Assembly (NCBI GenBank): GCA_051011415.1
Contig: JBPCTY010000014.1
Location: forward strand, 1-11,939
DNA length: 11,939 nt
Reading direction: 5' to 3'
From: SZUA-442 sp051011415
GTDB taxonomy: Bacteria > Actinomycetota > Acidimicrobiia > Spongiisociales > UBA5794
Shown: piece after piece, positions 7,124 through 11,939 of the stretch
Layout of the letters: the number at the start of each line of letters is the position of its first letter
Numbering within the stretch: the first letter of the stretch is position 1
The notes under the pieces: model-generated
Database searches by the model: none
Told to the model about the DNA's origin: nothing
The model's input: only the letters and a program-made list of their open reading frames with translations
Made by a program: the position numbers and the translations under genes

Positions 7124-7137
7124 GGTCGATTAGCCCT

Positions 7138-7195
7138 TTTCTGCCGACTACATGATGCGCCGCTACCAGGTGGTGGTGCGCACGCTCGGCAGAAA
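7138..7195. repeat. Spaced 10-bp inverted repeat in the whiB upstream region
   Basis: TTTCTGCCGA (7138-7147) and TCGGCAGAAA (7186-7195) are perfect inverted copies 38 bases apart. Inside lies a second pair, TGCGC (7156-7160) and GCGCA (7178-7182). The right arm overlaps the proposed whiB -10 by three bases and covers the expected transcription start; the left arm ends just before the AGGG of the ribosome site. It could be a two-site operator, a cruciform, or, if transcribed from upstream, a leader hairpin next to the ribosome site. No U-tract follows, so it is not a standard terminator. Confidence 0.5.
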
Positions 7196-7221
7196 CTAAG
7201 CGACCAAATCACCGATGTCCA
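7193..7221 (-). promoter_or_regulatory. Candidate whiB promoter
   Basis: On the minus strand TGGACA (7216-7221, five of six to TTGACA) and TAGTTT (7193-7198, retaining T1, A2, T6) are spaced by 17 bases. The expected transcription start is near 7186, giving a leader of about 60 bases that includes the AGGG ribosome site. Both inverted repeats of this gap overlap the promoter elements. Confidence 0.5.
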
Positions 7222-7233
7222 GACAAATTCTGG
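7219..7233. repeat. Short palindrome overlapping the whiB -35
   Basis: CCAGA and TCTGG flank a 5-base CAAAT centre, making a 15-base dyad. It starts inside the proposed -35 hexamer (7216-7221) and runs toward the nfeD stop, 5 bases away. Position suits a regulator site; as an nfeD terminator it would be weak because no U-tract follows. Confidence 0.35.
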
Positions 7234-7237
7234 ATAT

Positions 7238-8566
7238 TCACGGACTTTCTTCGCGCTCCGGCGAGGGGTATGCGAGGGTCACGGGATCGACCTCGAGCAA
7301 CAGTCCTGTGACGCCGACGATTTCGGCCGCGGCACCGGCTGCGATTTCAACACCTCGATCTGCCGTCGCCTGCCACCGTGCTCCGTCGACGCTCACGACG
7401 CCGATCGGATCGAGCGTCTCGACGACGAGACACCGTTGGCCAAGAAGCTCGTCCCTGCCAACCGTAGGAGTTGCGAAGCGCCCACGGACGACCGTGGTCA
7501 GGGAGTACCAGATGAAAACAACCGCACCCGCGGTTGCCAGAAGGACCATCCACCACGACGGCGGGTACTGCGGTCTCGTGGTCGTGAACGTCAACCCGGA
7601 CACCACCAAAAGAATCGTCCCCAATACGGCGCGCCAATCAACCCTGTTCTGTACGAATCCCCACACAAGAAGCCCGAATCCGGCGAAGAGAATCACAAGC
7701 GACGGCCACCACATCGGCAGCGTTGCGATGCCGTATCCGGAAAGCATCAGTGACAGAGACGCGACAAAGGCCATCAGCCCTGCACCCGCCGCATAGAACT
7801 CGAACGCAGCGAACGCGAGACCGAAGACGAGGAACAGGAAGGCAGTTTCTGGTCGCGCGCCGAGTCTCAGGAACCGATCGAGCAGTCCCGCCTTGACGAA
7901 CTTCACCGGACGGATCTGGACGAGGAACTCCTCGCCCTCGATGGTCTGCGTCTCAGCGGTTGAAAGCTCAAATGTCTGCTCACCTCTGGTCACCGTCTCC
8001 CCGTCCAGCGAAATGATCAGCTGGCCGAGCGCCGGGTCGAGCCGGTCGACAAATCCGTAGACGGTCTGAGTGCCTGCGTCCACCGTCACGGTGGTGTCGG
8101 CAAGCTGTTCGACCGAAGACTCAAAAGCTGCGACATCTTCTCCAGGCCGCACCGACGGGGGCCGAGCGTCACCCTTGTGGACGGCAGGATCGAGATAACC
8201 GACGGTTGCTCCCGGCGCTGCGGAGCGAAGATCAGCATGGTTCGCAAGGAAGGCGGTCCCCCCATACGCAACTGCAGGGTTCGGCCCTATCCATGAGATC
8301 ACCGGAGCGGGGGCCTCCAGCACGGTCTGGTACAGATCCGACAAGTCCCCAGACGAGACGCCTGGACTGTCGATCTTGAGGATGAACGCGTGTGCCGACT
8401 GCTCCTGTTCGATCGCCGCAATCACGTAATCGATCGAGCGCTGATCCATCGCATCTGCGACCTCGATGACGACGATCGGGTCGGCGTCATTCTGAGCGAG
8501 TGCGGCACCGCCGAGCAGCAGTGAGACCGCGATCAGGACGAGGGAGATGAGGCGAGGGATCCGCAT
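7238..8566 (-). CDS. nfeD: Long-form NfeD membrane protein with a degenerate ClpP-like domain
   Basis: 442 residues. A signal peptide or N-terminal anchor (1-25, ending AALAQ) is followed by a ClpP/SppA-fold domain (about 30-175), a linker, a block of membrane segments (about 241-360) and a C-terminal NfeD OB-fold (about 365-432). Long NfeD proteins are membrane-bound serine proteases with a Ser-Lys dyad, often partnered with stomatin/SPFH proteins. Here the segment equivalent to AASAGT of the Pyrococcus enzyme PH1510 reads A100-Y101-G102-G103-T104, so the nucleophilic Ser is Tyr, and I see no Lys at the dyad position. APGATVG (117-123) is retained, supporting the alignment. The protein is probably a non-proteolytic scaffold. 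No SPFH gene adjoins it. ATG 8566 lacks a Shine-Dalgarno; TACCCT lies 9 bases upstream. Confidence 0.88.
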   Translation of the reverse strand: MRIPRLISLVLIAVSLLLGGAALAQNDADPIVVIEVADAMDQRSIDYVIAAIEQEQSAHAFILKIDSPGVSSGDLSDLYQTVLEAPAPVISWIGPNPAVAYGGTAFLANHADLRSAAPGATVGYLDPAVHKGDARPPSVRPGEDVAAFESSVEQLADTTVTVDAGTQTVYGFVDRLDPALGQLIISLDGETVTRGEQTFELSTAETQTIEGEEFLVQIRPVKFVKAGLLDRFLRLGARPETAFLFLVFGLAFAAFEFYAAGAGLMAFVASLSLMLSGYGIATLPMWWPSLVILFAGFGLLVWGFVQNRVDWRAVLGTILLVVSGLTFTTTRPQYPPSWWMVLLATAGAVVFIWYSLTTVVRGRFATPTVGRDELLGQRCLVVETLDPIGVVSVDGARWQATADRGVEIAAGAAAEIVGVTGLLLEVDPVTLAYPSPEREESP

Positions 8567-8575
8567 GGTTGTCGC

Positions 8576-8581
8576 AGGGTA
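8576..8581 (-). promoter_or_regulatory. Candidate nfeD -10 element
   Basis: Minus-strand TACCCT ends 9 bases before the nfeD ATG, which has no Shine-Dalgarno. This fits a leaderless or very short-leader mRNA. No convincing -35 is seen. The divergent region to the hydratase gene is only 73 bases. Confidence 0.3.
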
Positions 8582-8629
8582 GGAACCTCAACGGATCACG
8601 CTTCGCTGGCCGTCTATCGTCATGCCACC

Positions 8630-8635
8630 AGGAGG
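8630..8635 (+). promoter_or_regulatory. Ribosome binding site that sets the hydratase/isomerase start
   Basis: AGGAGG lies 4 bases before ATG 8640, the strongest Shine-Dalgarno in the window. It excludes the in-frame ATG at 8622, which has no such site. TATCGT at 8615-8620 could serve as the -10, giving a leader of about a dozen bases. Confidence 0.7.
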
Positions 8636-8639
8636 TTTC

Positions 8640-9431
8640 ATGGACCAAGAACCGCGCATCATTGTCACCGTCCAAGAAGGCGTTGGGCTGATACGGCTCA
8701 ACGATCCTGGCTCGCTCAATGCGCTCTCTGCCGTGATGGCGAGCGACCTGTCCGCTGCAATTGATGACCTCACCAACGACGACGCCGTGCGCTGTCTCGT
8801 GCTCACAGGCACCGGCCGTGGCTTCTGTGCGGGCGGCGATGTCCAATCGTTCTACGAGAACCGGGACGATCCAGATGACACGATCCAGGCAACGCTCGAT
8901 GGTCTGCATGGAGCAATCAACCGCCTTCTCGTTGCTCCCTTCCCGACGATCGCAGCGATCAACGGTGTGGTGGCAGGAGCCGGAATGGGAGTCGCGATGG
9001 CCACCGACCTCGCGATTGCCGCAGAGTCGGCAGTGTTCACAATGGCGTACACAGGCATCGGCGTGTCGCCAGACGGATCGAGCACTTACTTCTTGCCTCG
9101 ACTGGTCGGAACCCGCCGCGCTATGCACATGATCCTCACCAACGAGCGCATTGACGCAGCCAGGGCCGAAGAGCTTGGGCTGGTCAACACCGTTGTGCCC
9201 GATGAAGAACTTTCCGAGAACGTGGAGGCACTTGCGTCCAAGCTGGCTGCGGGGCCGACGAAGGCCTACGTCCACGCACGCAAACTGCTGCGCACCTCGC
9301 TCCAGTCGGATCCAGCGACGCAAATGGACCATGAAGCGCAGGGAATTCTCGCCGCTGGCCAAACGGCCGACTTCTACGAAGGCGTGACAGCGTTCATCGA
9401 GAAGCGACGACCTGAGTTCAGGGGCAGCTAG
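8640..9431 (+). CDS. Enoyl-CoA hydratase/isomerase superfamily protein (PaaG-like)
   Basis: 263 residues, a usual crotonase length. The oxyanion-hole and CoA-binding segments are GFCAGGD (61-67) and INGVVAGAGMG (107-117). The two glutamates of a true enoyl-CoA hydratase are not present: the first position is glycine in GAGMGVA, and the second region reads GIGVSPDGSSTYFLPRLVG with D145. An aspartate there is characteristic of isomerase-type members such as PaaG, which act in phenylacetate or unsaturated fatty acid degradation. I therefore favour a delta-isomerase or related reaction over hydration; the substrate is unknown. It stands alone, divergent from nfeD and convergent with the tRNA/corC block, so pathway context is missing. 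The start is fixed by AGGAGG. A symmetrical hairpin lies 16 bases after its TAG. Confidence 0.88.
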   Translation: MDQEPRIIVTVQEGVGLIRLNDPGSLNALSAVMASDLSAAIDDLTNDDAVRCLVLTGTGRGFCAGGDVQSFYENRDDPDDTIQATLDGLHGAINRLLVAPFPTIAAINGVVAGAGMGVAMATDLAIAAESAVFTMAYTGIGVSPDGSSTYFLPRLVGTRRAMHMILTNERIDAARAEELGLVNTVVPDEELSENVEALASKLAAGPTKAYVHARKLLRTSLQSDPATQMDHEAQGILAAGQTADFYEGVTAFIEKRRPEFRGS

Positions 9432-9447
9432 GCCCCGCAGAAATGAG

Positions 9448-9471
9448 AAACCCCTCCTTCCGGAGGGGTTT
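9448..9471. terminator. Bidirectional intrinsic terminator hairpin
   Basis: A perfect 10-bp stem (AAACCCCTCC / GGAGGGGTTT) closes a TTCC tetraloop between the convergent hydratase gene and tRNA-Pro. The outer A/T bases give each strand only three T before GC-rich or mixed sequence, so the U-tract is short. The symmetry means it can act for both transcripts; it is 2 bases from the encoded CCA of the tRNA. Confidence 0.75.
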
Positions 9472-9473
9472 GC

Positions 9474-9550
9474 TGGTCGGGACGGTCGGATTTGAACCGA
9501 CGACCTCATCGTCCCGAACGATGCGCGCTGCCAAGCTGCGCCACGTCCCG
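9474..9550 (-). tRNA. tRNA-Pro (anticodon CGG), CCA encoded
   Basis: The cloverleaf folds by eye: acceptor CGGGACG/CGTCCCG (7 bp), D stem GCGC/GCGC, anticodon stem CATCG/CGATG with loop TTCGGGA giving anticodon CGG, a 5-base variable loop, and T stem GTCGG/CCGAC around TTCAAAT. The discriminator A is followed by an encoded CCA (9474-9476). It reads CCG proline codons. It lies 22 bases downstream of corC in the same direction, with its own -10-like box between them. The open frame that crosses it on the + strand, containing GFEPTTS, is the usual spurious translation of a tRNA. Confidence 0.97.
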
Positions 9551-9561
9551 ATCTGGAGCGA

Positions 9562-9567
9562 ATTCTA
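9562..9567 (-). promoter_or_regulatory. Candidate tRNA-Pro -10 element
   Basis: Minus-strand TAGAAT matches TATAAT at five of six positions and ends 11 bases before the tRNA 5' end, giving a leader of about 4 bases. The -35 would fall inside the last codons of corC, where GTCGAG is a poor match. It suggests the tRNA can be made independently of corC. Confidence 0.45.
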
Positions 9568-9572
9568 CAGAC

Positions 9573-10820
9573 TCAGCGCATTCTCTCGACTCGGACACGG
9601 TCAACTCGCTGGCGGTCCATTGCCACAACCGTGTAGCGAAATCCGTCGACCTCGACCTCCTCCGCCTCATGGGGCACCTTCCCATAGAGCGCCATGATGA
9701 AGCCACCGACGGTCGAGTAGGGCCCATCCGTGAGGTTGTAATCCACGGCGTCCTCGAGGTCTTGGATATCGAGCCGGCCGTCTGCGATCCACAGGTTCTG
9801 GTTCAGCTGCACTACTGATGGCGTCCCAGGGTCGAACTCGTCTTGAAGCTCCCCAACGAGCTCGGCCACGAGATCCTTGATGGTGACGATGCCCTCGACA
9901 CCACCGTGTTCATCAACGACGACAGCCATCGCATAGCGACGTGATCGCATCTCGCCGAGGGTGTCAAGGACAGACATCGTTTCGGGCACGTAGTTCGGTT
10001 TCCGAAGCAAGGTGCTCAGATCGGTCTCTGCACCGGAGTTCTGTTGGAGCAGGTCCTTGACGTGCACGATCCCAACAAGGTGATCGAGGTCCGAGCCGGT
10101 TACAGGAAACCGCGAGTGCCCTGTCTCCGTCACTGCATCGCGGATCGAATCCGCCGTCAACGGCAGCCCGATCGTGACAATGTCGAGACGCGGGGTCATG
10201 ACCTCCCGCACCGCCCTGTCATCCAGATGGAAGAGTGCGTCGATGATTTCGCGCTCGGCTTCTTCGATCTGGCCGCCGCGCTCGCCAAGAGCTGCGAGTG
10301 CCCGAATGTCATCTTCGGTTGGGCCGCCATCGTCGTTGTTGATGTCAACCCGAAGTAGTCGGAGCAGGCCTCGCGTAATCGCGGAGAAGAACGATGCGAT
10401 CGGCGCGAGCACGATTGAGAGGTTCCAGATGGTCGGCGCCACACGGAGGGAAAACTGCTCCGGATACCGTGCGGCAATTGTCTTTGGTGTGATCTCGCCG
10501 AATATCAAGAGCACCGATGTCATCACGGCAGTAGCGACCCACGGTCCCCAGGTTTCGCCGACCAGAGAGACGAACAGAATCGTTGCGACCGAAGCTGAGA
10601 GCACGTTGACGGCGTTGTTCGCAACCAGAAGGGTTGAGAGCATCCGGTCTGGTTGAGACACCAGCTTCTCGAGACGAGGGCCCCTTGGGTCCTCCTCAGC
10701 AAGAAGATGGACACGCTCGCGGGAGATCCCGATCAGTGCTGTTTCGCTCCCGGAGAAGAAGCCGGATCCGACCGTGCAAACAGCGAGGATCCCGAGATAG
10801 ATGAAGGTGTCAGCGGTCAT
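9573..10820 (-). CDS. CNNM/CorC-HlyC family membrane protein with CBS pair
   Basis: 415 residues. Residues 1-150 form the DUF21/CNNM transmembrane domain with family sequences FSGSETAL (22-29), LLVANNAVN (64-72) and FGEITPKTIA (107-116). Residues about 203-325 hold two CBS modules (VREVMTPR; VDEHGGVEGIVTIKDL at 302-317), and about 335-413 the CorC/HlyC transporter-associated domain (DGRLDIQDLE...TVGGFIM). Such proteins are implicated in Mg2+ or Co2+ efflux and are often annotated as hemolysins from weak early evidence; a metal transport role is the better reading. ATG 10820 has no Shine-Dalgarno or -10 close by. It lies 49 bases downstream of the receiver gene in the same direction, so it is probably co-transcribed with it. 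Confidence 0.93.
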   Translation of the reverse strand: MTADTFIYLGILAVCTVGSGFFSGSETALIGISRERVHLLAEEDPRGPRLEKLVSQPDRMLSTLLVANNAVNVLSASVATILFVSLVGETWGPWVATAVMTSVLLIFGEITPKTIAARYPEQFSLRVAPTIWNLSIVLAPIASFFSAITRGLLRLLRVDINNDDGGPTEDDIRALAALGERGGQIEEAEREIIDALFHLDDRAVREVMTPRLDIVTIGLPLTADSIRDAVTETGHSRFPVTGSDLDHLVGIVHVKDLLQQNSGAETDLSTLLRKPNYVPETMSVLDTLGEMRSRRYAMAVVVDEHGGVEGIVTIKDLVAELVGELQDEFDPGTPSVVQLNQNLWIADGRLDIQDLEDAVDYNLTDGPYSTVGGFIMALYGKVPHEAEEVEVDGFRYTVVAMDRQRVDRVRVERMR

Positions 10821-10869
10821 CGGGGGTTCTGCGACGACCTGTTGGTACTTGCAGGCTCGCGATCAGTGG

Positions 10870-11220
10870 TCAAGAGGCGCCGACCGCCTCGCGAAGCTCG
10901 GAAGCAGTTGCATCTTTGGACAACCAGTTCTCAGCACCTGATCGCCGAGCGATGAAGGCGTCCGCATCACGATCGAGAAGGATTGTCACCGGAATCGGCG
11001 ACTCTTCATCAACAGCGCGAACGGCTCGGGTCACAGCCATTGCACCCATCGAGGCAACACGCATGTCAACGAGCACCCGGTCCACGCCCTGATCGTATGC
11101 GGCTGCAGCGGCAGTTTCGGGGTCCGGATGGTGGATCACCGACAAGTCAGGGCTCGAGAGGGCTGCATGCATGCGGTCCACGACAGAAGCGCGGTCAGCG
11201 ACGAGAAGGACTGTGGTCAT
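10870..11220 (-). CDS. Stand-alone receiver (CheY-like) domain protein, atypical
   Basis: 116 residues, just one receiver domain and no output domain. The (beta-alpha)5 pattern is visible: VLLVAD (4-9), VDRVLVDMR (46-54) with the candidate phosphoacceptor D52, PVTILLD (77-83), and NWLSKDA with the conserved Lys K102. Oddities: only one N-terminal acid (A8-D9 instead of an acidic pair), L82 where Thr or Ser normally sits, and Asp instead of Pro after K102. It may be phosphorylated weakly or act as a phosphorylation-independent pseudo-receiver. No histidine kinase is nearby. It sits 71 bases after asd and 49 before the CorC-like gene. ATG 11220 lacks a Shine-Dalgarno but has TATCCT 7 bases upstream, suggesting a leaderless mRNA. 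The receiver fold is likely; the function is unknown. Confidence 0.75.
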   Translation of the reverse strand: MTTVLLVADRASVVDRMHAALSSPDLSVIHHPDPETAAAAAYDQGVDRVLVDMRVASMGAMAVTRAVRAVDEESPIPVTILLDRDADAFIARRSGAENWLSKDATASELREAVGAS

Positions 11221-11227
11221 GGCGGGC

Positions 11228-11233
11228 AGGATA
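11228..11233 (-). promoter_or_regulatory. Candidate -10 element of the receiver gene
   Basis: Minus-strand TATCCT ends exactly 7 bases before the ATG, the spacing that puts transcription start on the start codon. No Shine-Dalgarno is present, and no good -35 is seen. It implies a promoter separate from asd. Confidence 0.4.
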
Positions 11234-11291
11234 CAGGACGCAAGCCCCCAGCTCTCAGAACCGTCACCATTTACTGAAACCTCGAAGGGCC

Positions 11292-11939
11292 CTACTCGAG
11301 CAGGAGCTCAGCAAGCTCGACAGCGTTGAGGGCCGCACCCTTCCGGAGGTTGTCACCGATCGCAAAGAGGCTGATGCCCCCGGTGTGCCCAATGGTTTCA
11401 CGCAGGCGACCCACAAGGACGTCGTCGATGCCTGCCGAATCGAGGGGTGTCGGCACCTTGGTGTCGTCCCAAAGCTGGACTCCCGGTGCCGCGCCAAGGA
11501 CTGCAACGGCCTCGTCAAGATCAACGCGACGGTCGAACCAGAGGCTTGCAGCGATGCCGTGACCCACCATGACCGGCACGCGAACGCAGGTTGGCTCGAC
11601 ATGAATGTCTGTGCGGTCAAGGATCTTGCGGGTCTCGTTGACCAGCTTCCACTCCTCGTCGGTGTAGCCCTCGCTGACGAAGTTGCCGGCATGGGCGAGC
11701 ACGTTCCACCCAATGGGACGGGAGTAGAGGTCGGTCTGCGGATCGGACCAGCCGCCCTTCGCAAGCAGATCGGTGTCCTTGCCGAGCAGGTCGACCTCGT
11801 GCACGAGGCCCTCGATGCCCTTCATACCTGAGCCGGAAACCGACTGGTACGACGTGGCGGTCATCGAGGCGAGACCCGCAGCGCGATGCAAAGGACCAGC
11901 CGCCATCATGAGCACCATCGTCGTGCAGTTGGGGTTCGC
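11292..11939 (-). CDS. asd: Aspartate-semialdehyde dehydrogenase, 5' truncated by window edge
   Basis: The last 215 residues of a protein normally about 340-350 long; the frame is open to the window edge. The enzyme reduces aspartyl-4-phosphate to aspartate semialdehyde with NADPH, the branch point to lysine/diaminopimelate, threonine and methionine. The catalytic cysteine is visible at the very start in NPNCTT (codon 11925-11927), and the active-site histidine in RVPVMVGHG (127th residue seen). SYQSVSGSGMKGIE, ETRKIL, and the C-terminal ISLFAIGDNLRKGAALN are classic for bacterial Asd and close to the mycobacterial form. The NADPH-binding N-terminal domain lies outside the window. The short open frame starting MVLMM at 11918 is internal, after the catalytic Cys. 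The TAG stop lies 71 bases before the receiver gene. Confidence 0.96.
   Translation of the reverse strand, partial: ANPNCTTMVLMMAAGPLHRAAGLASMTATSYQSVSGSGMKGIEGLVHEVDLLGKDTDLLAKGGWSDPQTDLYSRPIGWNVLAHAGNFVSEGYTDEEWKLVNETRKILDRTDIHVEPTCVRVPVMVGHGIAASLWFDRRVDLDEAVAVLGAAPGVQLWDDTKVPTPLDSAGIDDVLVGRLRETIGHTGGISLFAIGDNLRKGAALNAVELAELLLE

Noticed and set aside
7138..7195. Inverted repeat as an intrinsic terminator of nfeD
   Set aside because: The 38-base loop region is long and no T-run follows the 3' arm on the minus strand (it is followed by AAGGGC).
7124..7237. Possible selC (tRNA-Sec) or small RNA in the nfeD-whiB gap
   Set aside because: There is no T-arm TTCRANNC-like element, no UCA anticodon loop and no long acceptor stem. 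The inverted repeat is better explained as a control element of whiB.
9443..9697. Short + strand frame containing VGTVGFEPTTSSSRT
   Set aside because: This is the known artefact of translating the antisense of a tRNA gene; the tRNA-Pro cloverleaf is complete.
10983..11831. 282-residue + strand open frame opposite the receiver gene and asd
   Set aside because: It crosses two real genes and an intergenic gap, has no recognisable domain, and both opposite-strand proteins are supported by motifs.
1..11939. Mobile element, prophage, toxin-antitoxin or defence island
   Set aside because: No transposase, integrase, recombinase, terminal repeats, restriction or toxin-like genes were seen on either strand; gene content and composition look uniformly chromosomal.

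Overview
The window looks like a piece of an actinobacterial chromosome, roughly 60% G+C by eye. The strongest taxonomic marker is a complete WhiB-type iron-sulfur regulator (four Cys plus a GIWGG turn), a family essentially confined to Actinomycetota and their phages. The Mrp ATPase lacks the C-terminal CxxC, and the aspartate-semialdehyde dehydrogenase tail resembles the mycobacterial protein as I remember it. I cannot place it below phylum. An uncultured Acidimicrobiia-like lineage is possible, but that is only an impression.

Layout from left to right: (1) the 3' part of an mrp/apbC Fe-S carrier ATPase on the + strand; (2) convergent to it, a tight four-gene minus-strand operon transcribed fxsA, Nudix hydrolase, metallo-beta-lactamase-fold hydrolase, M23 peptidase, with two GTGA stop/start overlaps and a 7-base gap; (3) divergent from fxsA, the selenocysteine pair selA-selB on the + strand, 1 base apart; (4) convergent to selB, a minus-strand pair nfeD then whiB, where the whiB and selB stop codons share one CTAG; (5) divergent from nfeD, a PaaG-like enoyl-CoA hydratase/isomerase gene on the + strand; (6) a symmetrical terminator, then a minus-strand block of tRNA-Pro(CGG), a CNNM/CorC-type CBS membrane protein, a stand-alone atypical receiver domain and the 3' two thirds of asd, which runs off the right edge.

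The window is almost wholly coding. The longest stretch without a gene is 114 bases, upstream of whiB. There is no sign of a mobile element, phage, CRISPR array or recent transfer. The clearest functional unit is selA-selB: SelA converts seryl-tRNA(Sec) to selenocysteyl-tRNA(Sec), and SelB delivers it to UGA codons. selC (tRNA-Sec), selD and any selenoprotein are not in the window.

The most interesting signals are regulatory and structural. Four genes without a Shine-Dalgarno have a TANNNT box 7 to 9 bases before the start codon, as expected for leaderless mRNAs. The whiB promoter carries two inverted repeats. The NfeD protein has lost its ClpP-type catalytic Ser. The small receiver protein lacks part of the usual phosphorylation site. 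I see no obviously new multi-gene system; most of this is conserved housekeeping DNA with a few unusual details.
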